A stretch of 64,000 nt of DNA from Nocardioides sp. Root1257 (GTDB lineage Bacteria > Actinomycetota > Actinomycetes > Propionibacteriales > Nocardioidaceae). Every line of letters begins with the position of its first letter. The first letter of the stretch is position 1. The DNA is taken from assembly GCF_001425175.1 (NCBI RefSeq), contig NZ_LMDV01000009.1, positions 1 to 64,000 on the forward strand. Reading direction: 5' to 3'. A program made the translations under genes and the position numbers. The notes under the pieces are model-generated. The model had not been told where the DNA came from, searched no databases, and worked only from the letters and a program-made list of their open reading frames with translations. Shown here one piece after another: positions 1-7,956 of this stretch.

Positions 1-2
1 AC

Positions 3-104
3 CCCGCCTGGCTACACACCTACAATCACCACCGCGGCCACACCGCACTCCGCGGCAAGTCACCCATCCAGCTCGTGACCAACCTGCGTGGACAGAACAT
101 CTAG
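3..104 (+). CDS. IS481-type transposase, C-terminal fragment
   Basis: The last 33 residues of a DDE integrase-type transposase; the rest lies left of the window. The ending has the tyrosine-asparagine-histidine-rich stretch followed by a GKSP motif (YNHHRGHTAL, then GKSPIQLVTNL) that is typical of the carboxy end of IS481-family transposases. The stop TAG sits in the palindrome CTAG, which also supplies the stop of the small gene on the other strand. There is therefore no room for the usual terminal inverted repeat after the gene, so this may be an insertion sequence that has lost its right end. Family assignment rests on this short tail only. Confidence 0.7.
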   Translation, partial: PAWLHTYNHHRGHTALRGKSPIQLVTNLRGQNI

Positions 105-280
105 CCCACCCAGGCGCGGCGTACGACGCCGTCCTCGTGCTCGAGGTTGATCCGGTCCTCGCGGAAGTCCATCGTCAGGATCCCGCCGGGCTCGTAGGCC
201 CGCACCTGCCAGCCGTCGGCCTCGGCGAGAGCCGTCGCCTCCGCGAGCGGTCGGCCGGTGAGGTCCTCGACGGTGGTCAC
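101..280 (-). CDS. I78-family peptidase inhibitor-like small protein
   Basis: A 59-residue protein with no signal peptide. It has the layout of I78/potato-inhibitor-I-like proteins: an N-terminal GRPLAEA turn and helix, then a GGILTMDFREDRINLEHEDG segment matching the family pattern G-x2-(V/L)-T-x-D-(Y/F)-R-x-D-R-(V/I), and a terminal aromatic-V-G. Members of this family bind the active site of serine proteases. The GTG start overlaps the stop of the upstream small gene as GTGA, so the two are probably translated together. The stop codon is shared in the CTAG palindrome with the transposase tail, but the normal family-like ending suggests the gene is complete. The target protease is unknown. 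Confidence 0.6.
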   Translation of the reverse strand: MTTVEDLTGRPLAEATALAEADGWQVRAYEPGGILTMDFREDRINLEHEDGVVRRAWVG

Positions 281-423
281 CGCTCCACTGTGCCACGCCA
301 GCGCACGACGTAGGTGTGGTCGTCGACGACGATCCGGCGGACCGTGGCGGCATCGCGCACCTCCGGCTCGGGCAGCGCCGCCGCCTGGGTCTGGGACGTG
401 GTGGTCGCGTCGGTCATCGCCAT
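277..423 (-). CDS. small hypothetical protein, 48 residues
   Basis: I do not recognise a family. The start ATG at 423 is preceded by AGGAAGG at a suitable distance; a second in-frame ATG lies two codons inside. The first half is polar (T, S, Q, A), and the second half has alternating hydrophobic residues (RRIVVDDHTYVVRWRG) that could form a short beta hairpin. Its stop overlaps the GTG start of the I78-like inhibitor gene by four bases, so it is the first gene of a two-gene unit and may act with it. No export signal is visible. Confidence 0.45.
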   Translation of the reverse strand: MAMTDATTTSQTQAAALPEPEVRDAATVRRIVVDDHTYVVRWRGTVER

Positions 424-514
424 GGTCGTCACCTTCCTGATCGGGTGCCACCAGCCTCGACCGGTCGGCCAGGAGCCAGGTGTCACCGGACCCTGAGGTT
501 CCTGTGACGCGGCG

Positions 515-526
515 TACCGTGCCCGC
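515..526 (+). promoter_or_regulatory. -10 box TACCGT placed for leaderless transcription
   Basis: TACCGT (515-520) fits TANNNT and ends six bases before the ATG at 527. There is no Shine-Dalgarno sequence, so the transcript probably begins at the start codon. This spacing recurs at several other genes here. Confidence 0.55.
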
Positions 527-925
527 ATGGACCGCTCCAGCGCACAGCAGTGGCTCGACAGGTACGTCGCGTCCTGGCTCAGCTACGACCCCGACGCGAT
601 CGGCGCCCTCTTCTCGGACGACGTCGCCTACCGCTACCACGCGTACGACGAGCCGGTCGTCGGCCGTGACGCGGTCGTCGCGTCGTGGGTGGCGGACGGC
701 GGCCAGGACGGGACCTCGACCAGGGACGCGCCGGGCACCTACGAGGCGTCGTACGCCCCGCTGGCGGTGGACGGCGACGTGGTCGTCGCCCAGGGCACGA
801 CGACCTACCGGAGGCGGCCCGACGGCCCCGTCCACCAGGTCTACGACAACTGCTTCGTGATGCGGTTCGACGCCGAGGGTCGCTGTCGCGAGTTCACCGA
901 GTTCTACGTGCTGCGGCCGGGCTGA
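527..925 (+). CDS. NTF2-like (SnoaL-type) protein
   Basis: A 132-residue single-domain protein of the NTF2/SnoaL cone fold. It starts with a long helix (WLDRYVASWLSYDPDAIGALF), followed by a strand typical of the family (DDVAYRYHAY), a GRDAV turn, and a C-terminal antiparallel sheet ending FDAEGRCREFTEFYV. Such proteins bind small hydrophobic ligands or catalyse simple isomerisations, but the sequence alone does not show the substrate. It has a leaderless-type start (TACCGT six bases upstream). It stands alone, divergent from the small I78-like pair, with a 103-base gap that must hold both promoters. Confidence 0.75.
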   Translation: MDRSSAQQWLDRYVASWLSYDPDAIGALFSDDVAYRYHAYDEPVVGRDAVVASWVADGGQDGTSTRDAPGTYEASYAPLAVDGDVVVAQGTTTYRRRPDGPVHQVYDNCFVMRFDAEGRCREFTEFYVLRPG

Positions 926-954
926 GGCGTCACCGCCCGTGCGACCATGGATCC

Positions 955-1356
955 GTGGATCGCGACGCCAGCAAGAAGCACTGCTCCTTCTGCGGTGAGC
1001 CGGGCCGCAGCGGTGAGCCGCTGGTCGGCGGCCTCGGGGCGTTCATGTGCGGGGACTGCCTCGACCACCACAAGGCCGTGGTCGATCGCGTCCGCAGCAC
1101 CGGGACCGTGCCTCCGGCCCCGTGGGACACGATGTCGGACGCCGACGTCCTCGGGAAGCTGGTCCTGATCACCCAGACCGCTGCCCAGGTCGACGACTTC
1201 CTGCTCGAGTGGGTGCAGCTGGCCCGGTCCCGCAAGCTGTCCTGGGCCGAGATCGGCAAGGCCCTCGGCATCTCGCGCCAGGCCGCCTGGGAGCGGTTCG
1301 CTCGGAGCGAGTCCGGACGCACGGCCCGGTCCGACCACCGGGCGGGCACCGCCTGA
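955..1356 (+). CDS. ClpX-type C4 zinc-finger protein with C-terminal HTH
   Basis: A 133-residue protein. Cys10, Cys13, Cys32 and Cys35 (CSFC...MCGDC) form a ClpX-type C4 zinc finger. Residues about 95-116 (LSWAEIGKALGISRQAAWERF) form a helix-turn-helix. The pairing of this zinc finger with an HTH, without the ClpX ATPase, is a known actinobacterial arrangement of unknown role, perhaps regulatory or adaptor-like. The GTG at 955 was chosen because it precedes the zinc finger and has GACCAT six bases upstream, a weak leaderless-type box. The gene follows the NTF2-like gene after 29 bases. Confidence 0.75.
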   Translation: MDRDASKKHCSFCGEPGRSGEPLVGGLGAFMCGDCLDHHKAVVDRVRSTGTVPPAPWDTMSDADVLGKLVLITQTAAQVDDFLLEWVQLARSRKLSWAEIGKALGISRQAAWERFARSESGRTARSDHRAGTA

Positions 1357-1447
1357 CCCGAGCACGACGGATCGGGGCCGGCCGCGACGCACCCCCGCGA
1401 CGTCGCACGACCGGCGCCCGTTCCCCCGTCAGGCCACCTTGTCAAAC

Positions 1448-1463
1448 GTCAGGGGTTCCTGAC
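1448..1463. terminator. short hairpin between convergent genes
   Basis: GTCAGG, a four-base loop GGTT, then CCTGAC form a perfect 6-bp stem. TTGTC/GACAA flanks can extend it. It lies between the zinc-finger gene and the end of the catabolic operon and may end transcription from both sides. There is no T tract. Confidence 0.4.
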
Positions 1464-1471
1464 AACCCTCC

Positions 1472-2335
1472 TCAGGCAACGGATCCCGTCAGCGTCCCGA
1501 TCCCCTCGACCTCCATGGTCACGACGTCGCCGGGCTCGAGCGGCGCCGGCACCTGGGCGCCCGCGCGGCCCCAGAGCTCGGCCAGGCAGCCACCGCCGCC
1601 GGTGGTCCCGGAGGCGAGCAGGTCACCAGGGAGCACGACGGAGTCGCGCGAGGCGTAGGCGATCATCTCGGCGAACGACCAGTTCATGTGCGACAGGCGG
1701 TCCTGGCCGACGAGGGCGCCGTTGACGGAGACGCGGCAGTCGAGGTCGAGCGACGGCAGCTCGTCGGCGGTCACGATCCACGGGCCGATCGAGGTGGCGA
1801 AGTCCTTGCCCTTCGCCGGCCCCAGCCCGACCTGCATCTCGCGGGACTGGAGGTCGCGCGCCGACCAGTCGTTGACGATCGTGTAGCCGAACACCGCCTC
1901 CGCGGCCTCGACCTCCGTCAGCGACGAGCCCCCGGCCCCCAGGACCACGCCGACCTCGAGCTCGAAGTCCAGCGCCCGGCAGGTCACGGGCCGCGGGATC
2001 GCGGAGCCGGGCCCGTAGAGCGCGTGCGGGTTGGTGAAGTAGAACGTGGGTGCGTCGTACCACGCCTCGGGCACGCCGCTGGCGTTGTCGACGCTGCGGC
2101 GCACGCCCTCGACGTGCGACTCGAAGGTCACGAAGTCACGCACCGACGCCGGCTTGTAGGGCAGCAGCAGGTCGGCCTCGTCGAACGCGAACGCCGTGCC
2201 CCGCTTGGCCTCTGCGCCGATCTCGAGCGCGCGCTCCAGACCCAGCGGGATCAGCTCGCCCAGTGGCATCGGCAGCAGGTAGGCCGTGTCCCCGTCGACC
2301 ACGGCCGCGCCCTGGCGCAGCGTCGCGAGCCTCAT
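1472..2335 (-). CDS. fumarylacetoacetate hydrolase (FAH) family protein
   Basis: A 287-residue enzyme of the FAH fold, which hydrolyses, hydrates or decarboxylates 2-oxo acids with a divalent metal. The metal ligands are visible: Glu125 and Glu127 (DFELEVGVV) and Asp156 (IVNDWSARD), with Lys177 in the following GKDF segment. It is the last gene of the leftward operon. Its ATG overlaps the upstream SDR stop as ATGA. With the extradiol dioxygenase two genes upstream, a role in processing a ring-cleavage product (hydratase, decarboxylase or hydrolase) is likely, but the exact reaction cannot be told. A second, longer FAH gene lies in the same operon. Confidence 0.85.
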   Translation of the reverse strand: MRLATLRQGAAVVDGDTAYLLPMPLGELIPLGLERALEIGAEAKRGTAFAFDEADLLLPYKPASVRDFVTFESHVEGVRRSVDNASGVPEAWYDAPTFYFTNPHALYGPGSAIPRPVTCRALDFELEVGVVLGAGGSSLTEVEAAEAVFGYTIVNDWSARDLQSREMQVGLGPAKGKDFATSIGPWIVTADELPSLDLDCRVSVNGALVGQDRLSHMNWSFAEMIAYASRDSVVLPGDLLASGTTGGGGCLAELWGRAGAQVPAPLEPGDVVTMEVEGIGTLTGSVA

Positions 2336-3063
2336 GCGGGAGGCCGGGTCGCGTCGGCGATGCCCTTGTGGGACACGTGCGCGGTCAGACCGCCGTCGAT
2401 CACGAGCTCGGCGCCGTTGTAGTACGCCGCGTCGTCCGACATCAGGAAGACGATCGTCGGCGCGATGTCGGCCACCTGGCCCACCCGGCCGAGCGGGATC
2501 TCGGCGAGCGCCGCGTCCTGGAACGCCGGGGAGGCGTTGGCCATCAGCGGGGTGTCGACGAGCCCGGGCATCACCGCGTTGACCCGGATGCCACGCTCCC
2601 CCAGCTCCAGCGAGGCCGAGCGGGTCAGCCCGCGCAGCGCCCACTTGCTGGCGGTGTACGCCGCGGCCGCGTGACCGGACATCGCCGCCACCGAGCAGAT
2701 GTTCACGATGCTGGCGCCCGCCCCCATGAGCGGCACCAGCGCCTGGATGCCCAGCATCGGACCGGTCACGTTGATCGCGAAGGTCTGCTCCCAGGTCTCG
2801 AGGGTGACGTGCGGCAGCCGCTCGCGCGCGGCCACGCCGGCGTTGTTGACCAGCCCGTGCACTGCGCCGTACGTCGTCGCGATCCAGTCCGCCAGCTCGG
2901 CCCAGCCGTCCGCGTCGGTCACGTCGAGCGTGCGACCACCCTCGAAGGGCAGCACGTCGGTGGCGACCACGGTCGCGCCCGCGGCCCGCAGGGCGACCAC
3001 CTCGGCAGCCCCCTGCCCACGCGCCGCGCCGGTGACGACGACGACCTTGCCATCGAGATTCAC
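2332..3063 (-). CDS. SDR family oxidoreductase
   Basis: A 243-residue classical short-chain dehydrogenase/reductase. The NAD(P)-binding TGAARGQG is near residue 11, the NNAG motif is present, and the catalytic Ser and YTASK (Tyr-x3-Lys) are intact. The acidic ATDVLPF segment after the second strand suggests NAD(H). In the leftward catabolic operon it would oxidise a hydroxyl or reduce a ketone of an intermediate. It is separated from the dioxygenase gene by 70 bases that carry a dispersed palindromic repeat, and it overlaps the following FAH gene by four bases. Substrate unknown. Confidence 0.85.
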   Translation of the reverse strand: MNLDGKVVVVTGAARGQGAAEVVALRAAGATVVATDVLPFEGGRTLDVTDADGWAELADWIATTYGAVHGLVNNAGVAARERLPHVTLETWEQTFAINVTGPMLGIQALVPLMGAGASIVNICSVAAMSGHAAAAYTASKWALRGLTRSASLELGERGIRVNAVMPGLVDTPLMANASPAFQDAALAEIPLGRVGQVADIAPTIVFLMSDDAAYYNGAELVIDGGLTAHVSHKGIADATRPPA

Positions 3064-3087
3064 TGCAGACTGCCTCTCGGCTCACGG

Positions 3088-3124
3088 GGTTTCGAGACAG
3101 GCGCTGGCGCGCCTTCCTCAACCA
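3088..3124. repeat. dispersed palindromic element, copy 1
   Basis: An element reading GGTTTCGAGACAG...CTTCCTCAACCA, with ends related to those at 23746-23785 and 35445-35490. It lies between two genes of the leftward operon. Confidence 0.6.
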
Positions 3125-3133
3125 GCGCGGCGG

Positions 3134-4081
3134 TCACACCGGCGGGGCGACGAAGAGGCCCTTGTCGGGGTCGTTGAAGGAGTCGCGCGCGATGAACTCG
3201 CTCATCGGGTCCGCGGTGCCCCACAGGTCCTGGGTCATCGGGTCGGCGATGTCGTAGACGCTCGGGTGCCACTCGTCGGTGGTGAGCCGCTCGAGCTCGG
3301 TCGTGTACTCCATCGTGTTGCCCGACGGGTCGAGGAAGTAGGTGAAGGTGTTGTTGCCGGCGTGGTGGCGGCCCGGGCCCCAGATCTTCTTGATGCCCGC
3401 GCGCATCACCCGGCCGGTGCCGTACATGTACTCGTCCAGGCCGCGCATCTCGAAGGAGACGTGGTGCACCGAGGTGTGCGGGCCGCGGGCGATCGCCAGG
3501 CTGTGGTGCCAGTCGTTGCACCGCATGAAGTGCATCATCTCGCCCATGTGCTCGCCCCAGAGCGTGTCGGAGAGCTTGAAGCCGAGGACGTTGGCGTACC
3601 AGTCGCGGGTGCGGTTGGGGTCGTTGGAGTTCATCACCGCGTGGGAGAGCCGGACCGGGATGGCCTCCTTCTCCTCGATCTCGCGGTGCTGGCGGGTCTC
3701 GACGTCCGCGGACAGCTCGACGGTGCGGCCGTCGACGTCGAAGAAGCGGAAGCCGTAGCCGCCGCCGGCGGTCTGCAGGACGCCGGGCTCGTTGACCAGC
3801 TGCACGCCCGCCGAGGCGAGCTTCTGCGCGAAGGCGTCGACCGCGGCCGCGTCGGTCATGCCGAAGGCCAGCAGGTCGAGCCGCTTCTCCTCGCTCTCGC
3901 GCAGCCGGACGATGTACTGCTCCGGCGAGCCCTCGGCGGCGAAGTAGGAGACGTTGCCGTCCTTGCCCTGCTCCGTCAGGCCCCAGGTGTCCTTGTAGAA
4001 CGACCGCTGGACCTCGAAGTCCGGCACGGCCAGGTCGACGTGGCGCAGGTGGGTGATGCCGTGCTCGTTGAGGTGACTCAT
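3134..4081 (-). CDS. extradiol ring-cleavage dioxygenase (catechol 2,3-dioxygenase type)
   Basis: A 315-residue two-domain vicinal-oxygen-chelate protein with the full set of iron ligands of type I extradiol dioxygenases: His147 (LSHAVMN), His206/207 (VHHVSFEM) and Glu258 (GNTMEYTTE). The N-terminal module (residues about 8-125) is the non-catalytic repeat. Such enzymes open catechols next to the hydroxyls with O2, giving a hydroxymuconic semialdehyde-type product. Its operon companions (aldehyde dehydrogenase, FAH proteins, SDRs) fit a meta-cleavage pathway. The ATG was chosen at the first methionine, with AGAGAGAAGAAG just upstream. The ring substrate cannot be identified from sequence. Confidence 0.88.
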   Translation of the reverse strand: MSHLNEHGITHLRHVDLAVPDFEVQRSFYKDTWGLTEQGKDGNVSYFAAEGSPEQYIVRLRESEEKRLDLLAFGMTDAAAVDAFAQKLASAGVQLVNEPGVLQTAGGGYGFRFFDVDGRTVELSADVETRQHREIEEKEAIPVRLSHAVMNSNDPNRTRDWYANVLGFKLSDTLWGEHMGEMMHFMRCNDWHHSLAIARGPHTSVHHVSFEMRGLDEYMYGTGRVMRAGIKKIWGPGRHHAGNNTFTYFLDPSGNTMEYTTELERLTTDEWHPSVYDIADPMTQDLWGTADPMSEFIARDSFNDPDKGLFVAPPV

Positions 4082-4103
4082 CTTCTTCTCTCTTTCGTGC
4101 GGG

Positions 4104-4877
4104 CTATCCGAGGACGGACGCGCCGCCGTCGATGACGATGTTGGTGCCGCTGATCCACGAGGACTCGTCGGAGGCGAGGAAGACCGCCGCGTTGACGACG
4201 TCCTCGGGCTGCCCGTGCCGGCCGAGCGGGATCCGATCCAGCACCACGCGGCGCATCCGCTCGGGCGGATCCGCCAGGAGCGGCGCGGTGTTGGGGGTCT
4301 CGGTCATGCCGGGGCTGATCACGTTGGCGCGGATGCCGTGCGGCCCACCCTCGACGACCAGCTGGAGGGTCAGGGCGATCACGCCGCCCTTGGCGGTCGA
4401 GTGCGCGTTCTGCGGCATGAACTCCACACCGCGCAAGGCCGCGATCGAGCCGACGTTGATGATCGAGCCGCCGCCGGACGCCTTCAGGTGCGGCCACGCG
4501 GCGCGCACCGTGTAGTAGACGAGGTCGAGCTCGTTGCGCATCGTGAAGTCCCAGTCCTCGATGCTCAGCTCGTCGAGCGGGGCGAAGCGCTGGGTGGACG
4601 CGTTGTTGTAGAGGACGTCGATGCCGTCGTACGTCGCGACCGCGGCGTCGACCCAGTCCCGGGCGGCCGTCGGGTCCCCGAGGTCGACGCCACCCATCAC
4701 GGTGATCTCGCCACCCTCGGACCGGACCAGCTCCTCGGTGCGCGCGGCGCCGTCCTTGTCGAGGTCGCAGCCGACGACGCGGGCGCCCTCGGCAGCGAAG
4801 CGCCGTGCGGCCGCGACGCCCATGCCGCCACCCACGCCGGTGATCAGCGCGATCCTCCCGTCGAGCCGCCCGGTCAC
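4104..4877 (-). CDS. SDR family protein with His in place of catalytic Tyr
   Basis: A 257-residue SDR. The cofactor loop is TGVGGGMG (residues about 13-20), Asn115 and Ser144 are in place, and Lys163 is conserved. The position of the catalytic tyrosine holds His159 (NAHSTAKGG instead of YxxxK), and NNAG is changed to NNAS. Some SDRs such as dienoyl-CoA reductases lack the tyrosine and use other residues, so it may still be an enzyme with altered chemistry. The GTG start overlaps the VOC gene stop as GTGA. It sits in the middle of the leftward catabolic operon, 22 bases before the extradiol dioxygenase. Confidence 0.8.
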   Translation of the reverse strand: MTGRLDGRIALITGVGGGMGVAAARRFAAEGARVVGCDLDKDGAARTEELVRSEGGEITVMGGVDLGDPTAARDWVDAAVATYDGIDVLYNNASTQRFAPLDELSIEDWDFTMRNELDLVYYTVRAAWPHLKASGGGSIINVGSIAALRGVEFMPQNAHSTAKGGVIALTLQLVVEGGPHGIRANVISPGMTETPNTAPLLADPPERMRRVVLDRIPLGRHGQPEDVVNAAVFLASDESSWISGTNIVIDGGASVLG

Positions 4878-5287
4878 GAGGCAGCCGCCGTCCGGTCGAG
4901 CAGCTCGACCAGGTTGCCCTCGGGGTCGGCGACGTAGGCCATCCGCACGCCCGGCTCGGGCGACGGCCGCGGCGACATCCGGTCCGTGGCGCCGGCGGCG
5001 AGCAAGCCGTCGTACGCCGCGTCCACGTCGGGGACGTCGAAGGCCACGTGCCCGAAGCCGCGGGTGAGCGCGGCCTCGACCGGGTTCGCCGCCTGCAGCC
5101 CGGGACCGTTGCCCGTGCGGCAGAGGAGCTCGATCCGGTGCCCCTCGCTGGAGCGGAGCATCGCGCCCCGGAAGTCGACCTGGTCGAGCGCGAACTCGAA
5201 CTCGATCGCCAGGTCGAGGGACGTGCAGTACCAGGCACACATGGCGTCGAGGTCGGCGACGTTGAGGCCCACGTGGTCGAGCCTCAT
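4874..5287 (-). CDS. VOC family (glyoxalase-like) protein
   Basis: A 137-residue single vicinal-oxygen-chelate unit made of two beta-alpha-beta-beta-beta modules: MRLDHVGLNVADLDAM at the start, GFGHVAFDVPDVDAAY in the middle, and DPEGNLVELLDR at the end. The possible metal ligands His5, His in GHVAF and Glu in NLVEL are present. It is too short to be a two-domain dioxygenase. It may be an epimerase, a glyoxalase-like enzyme or a dioxygenase partner. It overlaps both neighbours by four bases (ATGA on the upstream side, GTGA on the downstream side), so tight translational coupling is likely. Confidence 0.8.
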   Translation of the reverse strand: MRLDHVGLNVADLDAMCAWYCTSLDLAIEFEFALDQVDFRGAMLRSSEGHRIELLCRTGNGPGLQAANPVEAALTRGFGHVAFDVPDVDAAYDGLLAAGATDRMSPRPSPEPGVRMAYVADPEGNLVELLDRTAAAS

Positions 5288-6630
5288 GCGACCACCATGG
5301 TCCGCACGTTGGTGAACTCGCGGACGCCCTCGGCCGACAGCTCGCGACCGTAGCCGCTGCGACCGATGCCGCCGAAGGGCAGGCGAGGGTCGGAGGCGAC
5401 CATCGCGTTGACGAAGAGCGCACCGGACCGGACCCGTCGGCCGACGGCGAGCGCGTGGTCGGCCTCGCCCCACACCGAGGCCCCCAGCCCGAACGTCGTG
5501 GCGTTGGCGAGCTCGACGGCGTGGTCGTCGTCGCGGGCCCGGGCGATCGCGGCGACCGGGCCGAAGGTCTCCTCGTCGAAGGCGGTCATGCCGGGCACGA
5601 CGTCGGTGAGCACGGTCGGCTCGACGTGCCAGCCCGGACCGTCGATGGCGTGACCGCCGGTCACGAGCCGCGCACCCTGGGCCACCGACTGCTCGACCTG
5701 CCGCACGACCTGGTCGCGCAGGTCCTCACGTGCCATCGGCGAGACCTCCAGGAGGGACAGGCTGGCGATGAAGTGCTCGAGGAACTCGTCGGCGACGTCC
5801 TCGTGCACGACGAAGCGCTTGGCGCAGACGCAGCTCTGGCCGGTGTTGGTGAAGCGGGCCTTGACCGCGGTGGCGGCGGCGAGCGGCACGTCGGCGTCGG
5901 CCAGGACGACGAAGGGGTCGGACCCACCCAGCTCGAGCACGGTCTTCTTGATCGCGGCCCCCGCGATCGAGGCGATCGACGAGCCGGCGCGCTCGCTGCC
6001 GGTCAAGGTCACGGCGGCGACCCGCGGGTCCTCGACGACCCGCTTCGACACCGCCGGCACGTCCTCGGCCGCGACCACGAGCGAGCGGAACAGCCCGGCC
6101 GGGGCGCCTGCGTCGGCGAAGAGGTCCTCGATCGCGAGCGCGCAGCCCGTGACGTCGGGGCTGTGCTTGAGCAGCGCGGCGTTGCCGGCGGCGAGGGCGG
6201 CGCAGGCGAAGCGCAGCACCTGCCAGAAGGGGAAGTTCCAGGGCATCACCGCGAAGACGACGCCGACCGGCTCGTAGGACAGCCACGACCGGGACGCCGA
6301 CGACTCGACCTCGTGGTCGGCCAGCCAGCCGGGCGCGAGGTCGGCGACGACCTCGCAGTTCCACGCGCACTTGTCGACCTCGCCGAGCGCCTCGGCGAGC
6401 GGCTTGCCCATCTCGGCGGTGATCAGCGCCGCGTACTCCTCGCGCCGCTCGGTCAGCAGCTTGCCGACGCCGCGCAGCAGCGTGAGCCGGTCGTCGAGCG
6501 AGGTGGCGGCCCAGACGGCCGAGGCGGCGTACGTCGCCGCCAGCGCGGCCTCGATGCCGGCCTCGTCGTGCGCGTCGTACGACGCGAGCTCCTCGCCGGT
6601 GGCCGGGTTGCGGGTCACGACCGTGGTCAT
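5284..6630 (-). CDS. NAD(P)-dependent aldehyde dehydrogenase
   Basis: A 448-residue ALDH of the succinate-semialdehyde-dehydrogenase-like branch. Glu233 (LELGGSDPF) is the general base and Cys267 (NTGQSCVCAKR) the nucleophile. The PWNFPFWQ segment binds the cofactor. At 448 residues it is slightly shorter than the usual 450-490 but complete. In a meta-cleavage operon the expected substrate is an unsaturated semialdehyde produced by the extradiol dioxygenase, oxidised to the acid; this is inferred from context. It overlaps both neighbouring genes by ATGA. Confidence 0.87.
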   Translation of the reverse strand: MTTVVTRNPATGEELASYDAHDEAGIEAALAATYAASAVWAATSLDDRLTLLRGVGKLLTERREEYAALITAEMGKPLAEALGEVDKCAWNCEVVADLAPGWLADHEVESSASRSWLSYEPVGVVFAVMPWNFPFWQVLRFACAALAAGNAALLKHSPDVTGCALAIEDLFADAGAPAGLFRSLVVAAEDVPAVSKRVVEDPRVAAVTLTGSERAGSSIASIAGAAIKKTVLELGGSDPFVVLADADVPLAAATAVKARFTNTGQSCVCAKRFVVHEDVADEFLEHFIASLSLLEVSPMAREDLRDQVVRQVEQSVAQGARLVTGGHAIDGPGWHVEPTVLTDVVPGMTAFDEETFGPVAAIARARDDDHAVELANATTFGLGASVWGEADHALAVGRRVRSGALFVNAMVASDPRLPFGGIGRSGYGRELSAEGVREFTNVRTMVVA

Positions 6631-7613
6631 GCCGATGCCTCCAGGCGCGGGCGACGGCGGGCAGGGGCCACAGCGGCCACGTTGTCTCCGGGCTCGGTCA
6701 CGGTGTTGCTGATCGTGCCGATGCGCTCGATGGTCATCTCCACCACGTCGCCGACCTGGAGCGGCGGCGGGGTCAGCGACCCCGTGCGGCCCCACGACTC
6801 GGCGAGCGAGCCGGTCGAGCAGGTGCCGGAGGCGAGGACCTCGCCGGCCTTCACCCAGGACGCCCGGGACGCGTGCGAGACGAGCTGCTCGAAGGACCAG
6901 CCCATGTGGCCGGACCGGTCGGCGCCGACCTGCTCGCCGTTGACCTTCACCGTCATCTCCAGGTCGAGGAAGCCGTCCGTGTCGCGGGCGTCGTCGAGCT
7001 CGTCGGCAGTGACGACCCAGGGACCGATCGTGGTCGCGAAGTCCTTGCCCTTCGACGGGCCGAGCTTGAGCGACATCTCCTTGCCCTGGACGTCGCGGGC
7101 CGACCAGTCGTTCATCACGCAGTAGCCGCCGATGGCGGCCTTCGCCTGCTCGGGCGTCACGTCGCGCACGTCGCGGCAGACGATCGCCGCGACCTCGAGC
7201 TCGAAGTCGAGCCGCGCGGTGTCCGGCGGCATCGGGACGTCGTCGTACGCGCCGGTGACGGCGTGCGGCGCCATGAAGAGGAAGACCGGCGCGTCGTACC
7301 AGGCATCCGGCGGGCCGGGGTTGCCGTGGCCGCGCTCCATGCCGTCGACGTGCGCCTCGAAGGTGAGGAAGTCGCGCATCGCGACCGGGTAGACCGGCGG
7401 CAGCAGCACGATCTCGTCGAGGCCGAGCCCGTCGCCGCCGGCGGCGACGTCGGCCTGGGAGTCCCGCCACTCGGGCGACTCGGCGAGCAGCTCGACCAGG
7501 TCGAAGCCGACATCGAACGGGTGCACGCGGACGTGCTCACCCTGTCCGAGCACCAGCCCGACCTGCCGGACGTGCGGCTCGTCGTCATGCCGACGGAAGG
7601 TGGCGAGACGCAT
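6627..7613 (-). CDS. FAH family hydrolase, second copy
   Basis: A 328-residue FAH-fold protein with the DFELEV metal-binding pair and the VMNDWSARD aspartate. The GKDFATTIGPWVVTADEL segment closely resembles that of the other FAH gene of this operon, so the two are paralogues. This one is longer at both ends, including a basic tail (ARRRPRLEASA). It starts at an ATG and is followed by the ALDH gene with an ATGA overlap. The presence of two FAH enzymes suggests successive steps, for example decarboxylase and hydratase, or a heteromeric pair. The exact reaction is not resolved. Confidence 0.85.
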   Translation of the reverse strand: MRLATFRRHDDEPHVRQVGLVLGQGEHVRVHPFDVGFDLVELLAESPEWRDSQADVAAGGDGLGLDEIVLLPPVYPVAMRDFLTFEAHVDGMERGHGNPGPPDAWYDAPVFLFMAPHAVTGAYDDVPMPPDTARLDFELEVAAIVCRDVRDVTPEQAKAAIGGYCVMNDWSARDVQGKEMSLKLGPSKGKDFATTIGPWVVTADELDDARDTDGFLDLEMTVKVNGEQVGADRSGHMGWSFEQLVSHASRASWVKAGEVLASGTCSTGSLAESWGRTGSLTPPPLQVGDVVEMTIERIGTISNTVTEPGDNVAAVAPARRRPRLEASA

Positions 7614-7619
7614 GAGTGG

Positions 7620-7910
7620 TCAGCCGATCGTCTCGTAGAACGCCCGCTCGCGGGTGGCGAGCACAGGAATCGCCTGCTCGAGCGCGAACTCCTTGAAGTG
7701 CGCCGAGGCCCAGTGCGCGTCCGCGGCCGCCTGGTCGTCGTACACCTCGAAGAGACGGAAGACGAGCGGCTCGGCCGGGTCCTGGAAGGCCTGGTAGATG
7801 CGGTTGCCGGGCTCCTCGCGCGACAGCGGGCCGAGCTTCTCGATCGCGTCGAGCACGACGCCCTCCTGACCCGGTTGGGCGGTCCAGGTGGCGCTGACGA
7901 CGTACGGCAT
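7620..7910 (-). CDS. ABM-type quinol/antibiotic monooxygenase-like protein
   Basis: A 96-residue ferredoxin-like protein of the antibiotic biosynthesis monooxygenase (ABM) group. It begins MPYVVSATWTAQPG and has the typical central FRLFEVYDDQAAADAHWAS...HFKEF block. Such small enzymes oxidise aromatic or quinol substrates without cofactor, or act as accessory proteins. The start is set by AGGAGAACCC just before the ATG; an upstream in-frame ATG lacks such a site. It is the first gene of the leftward operon, so the main promoter should lie in the 207-base gap before the ABC importer genes. Confidence 0.8.
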   Translation of the reverse strand: MPYVVSATWTAQPGQEGVVLDAIEKLGPLSREEPGNRIYQAFQDPAEPLVFRLFEVYDDQAAADAHWASAHFKEFALEQAIPVLATRERAFYETIG

Positions 7911-7956
7911 GGGTTCTCCTCGGTGCAGGGATGCGGGGCTCGACAGGGTCAGGCGT

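Noticed and set aside
482..508. GTCAC...GTGAC before the NTF2-like gene as a member of the shared operator set
   Set aside because: The spacer is 17 bases rather than nine, so the match is not convincing.
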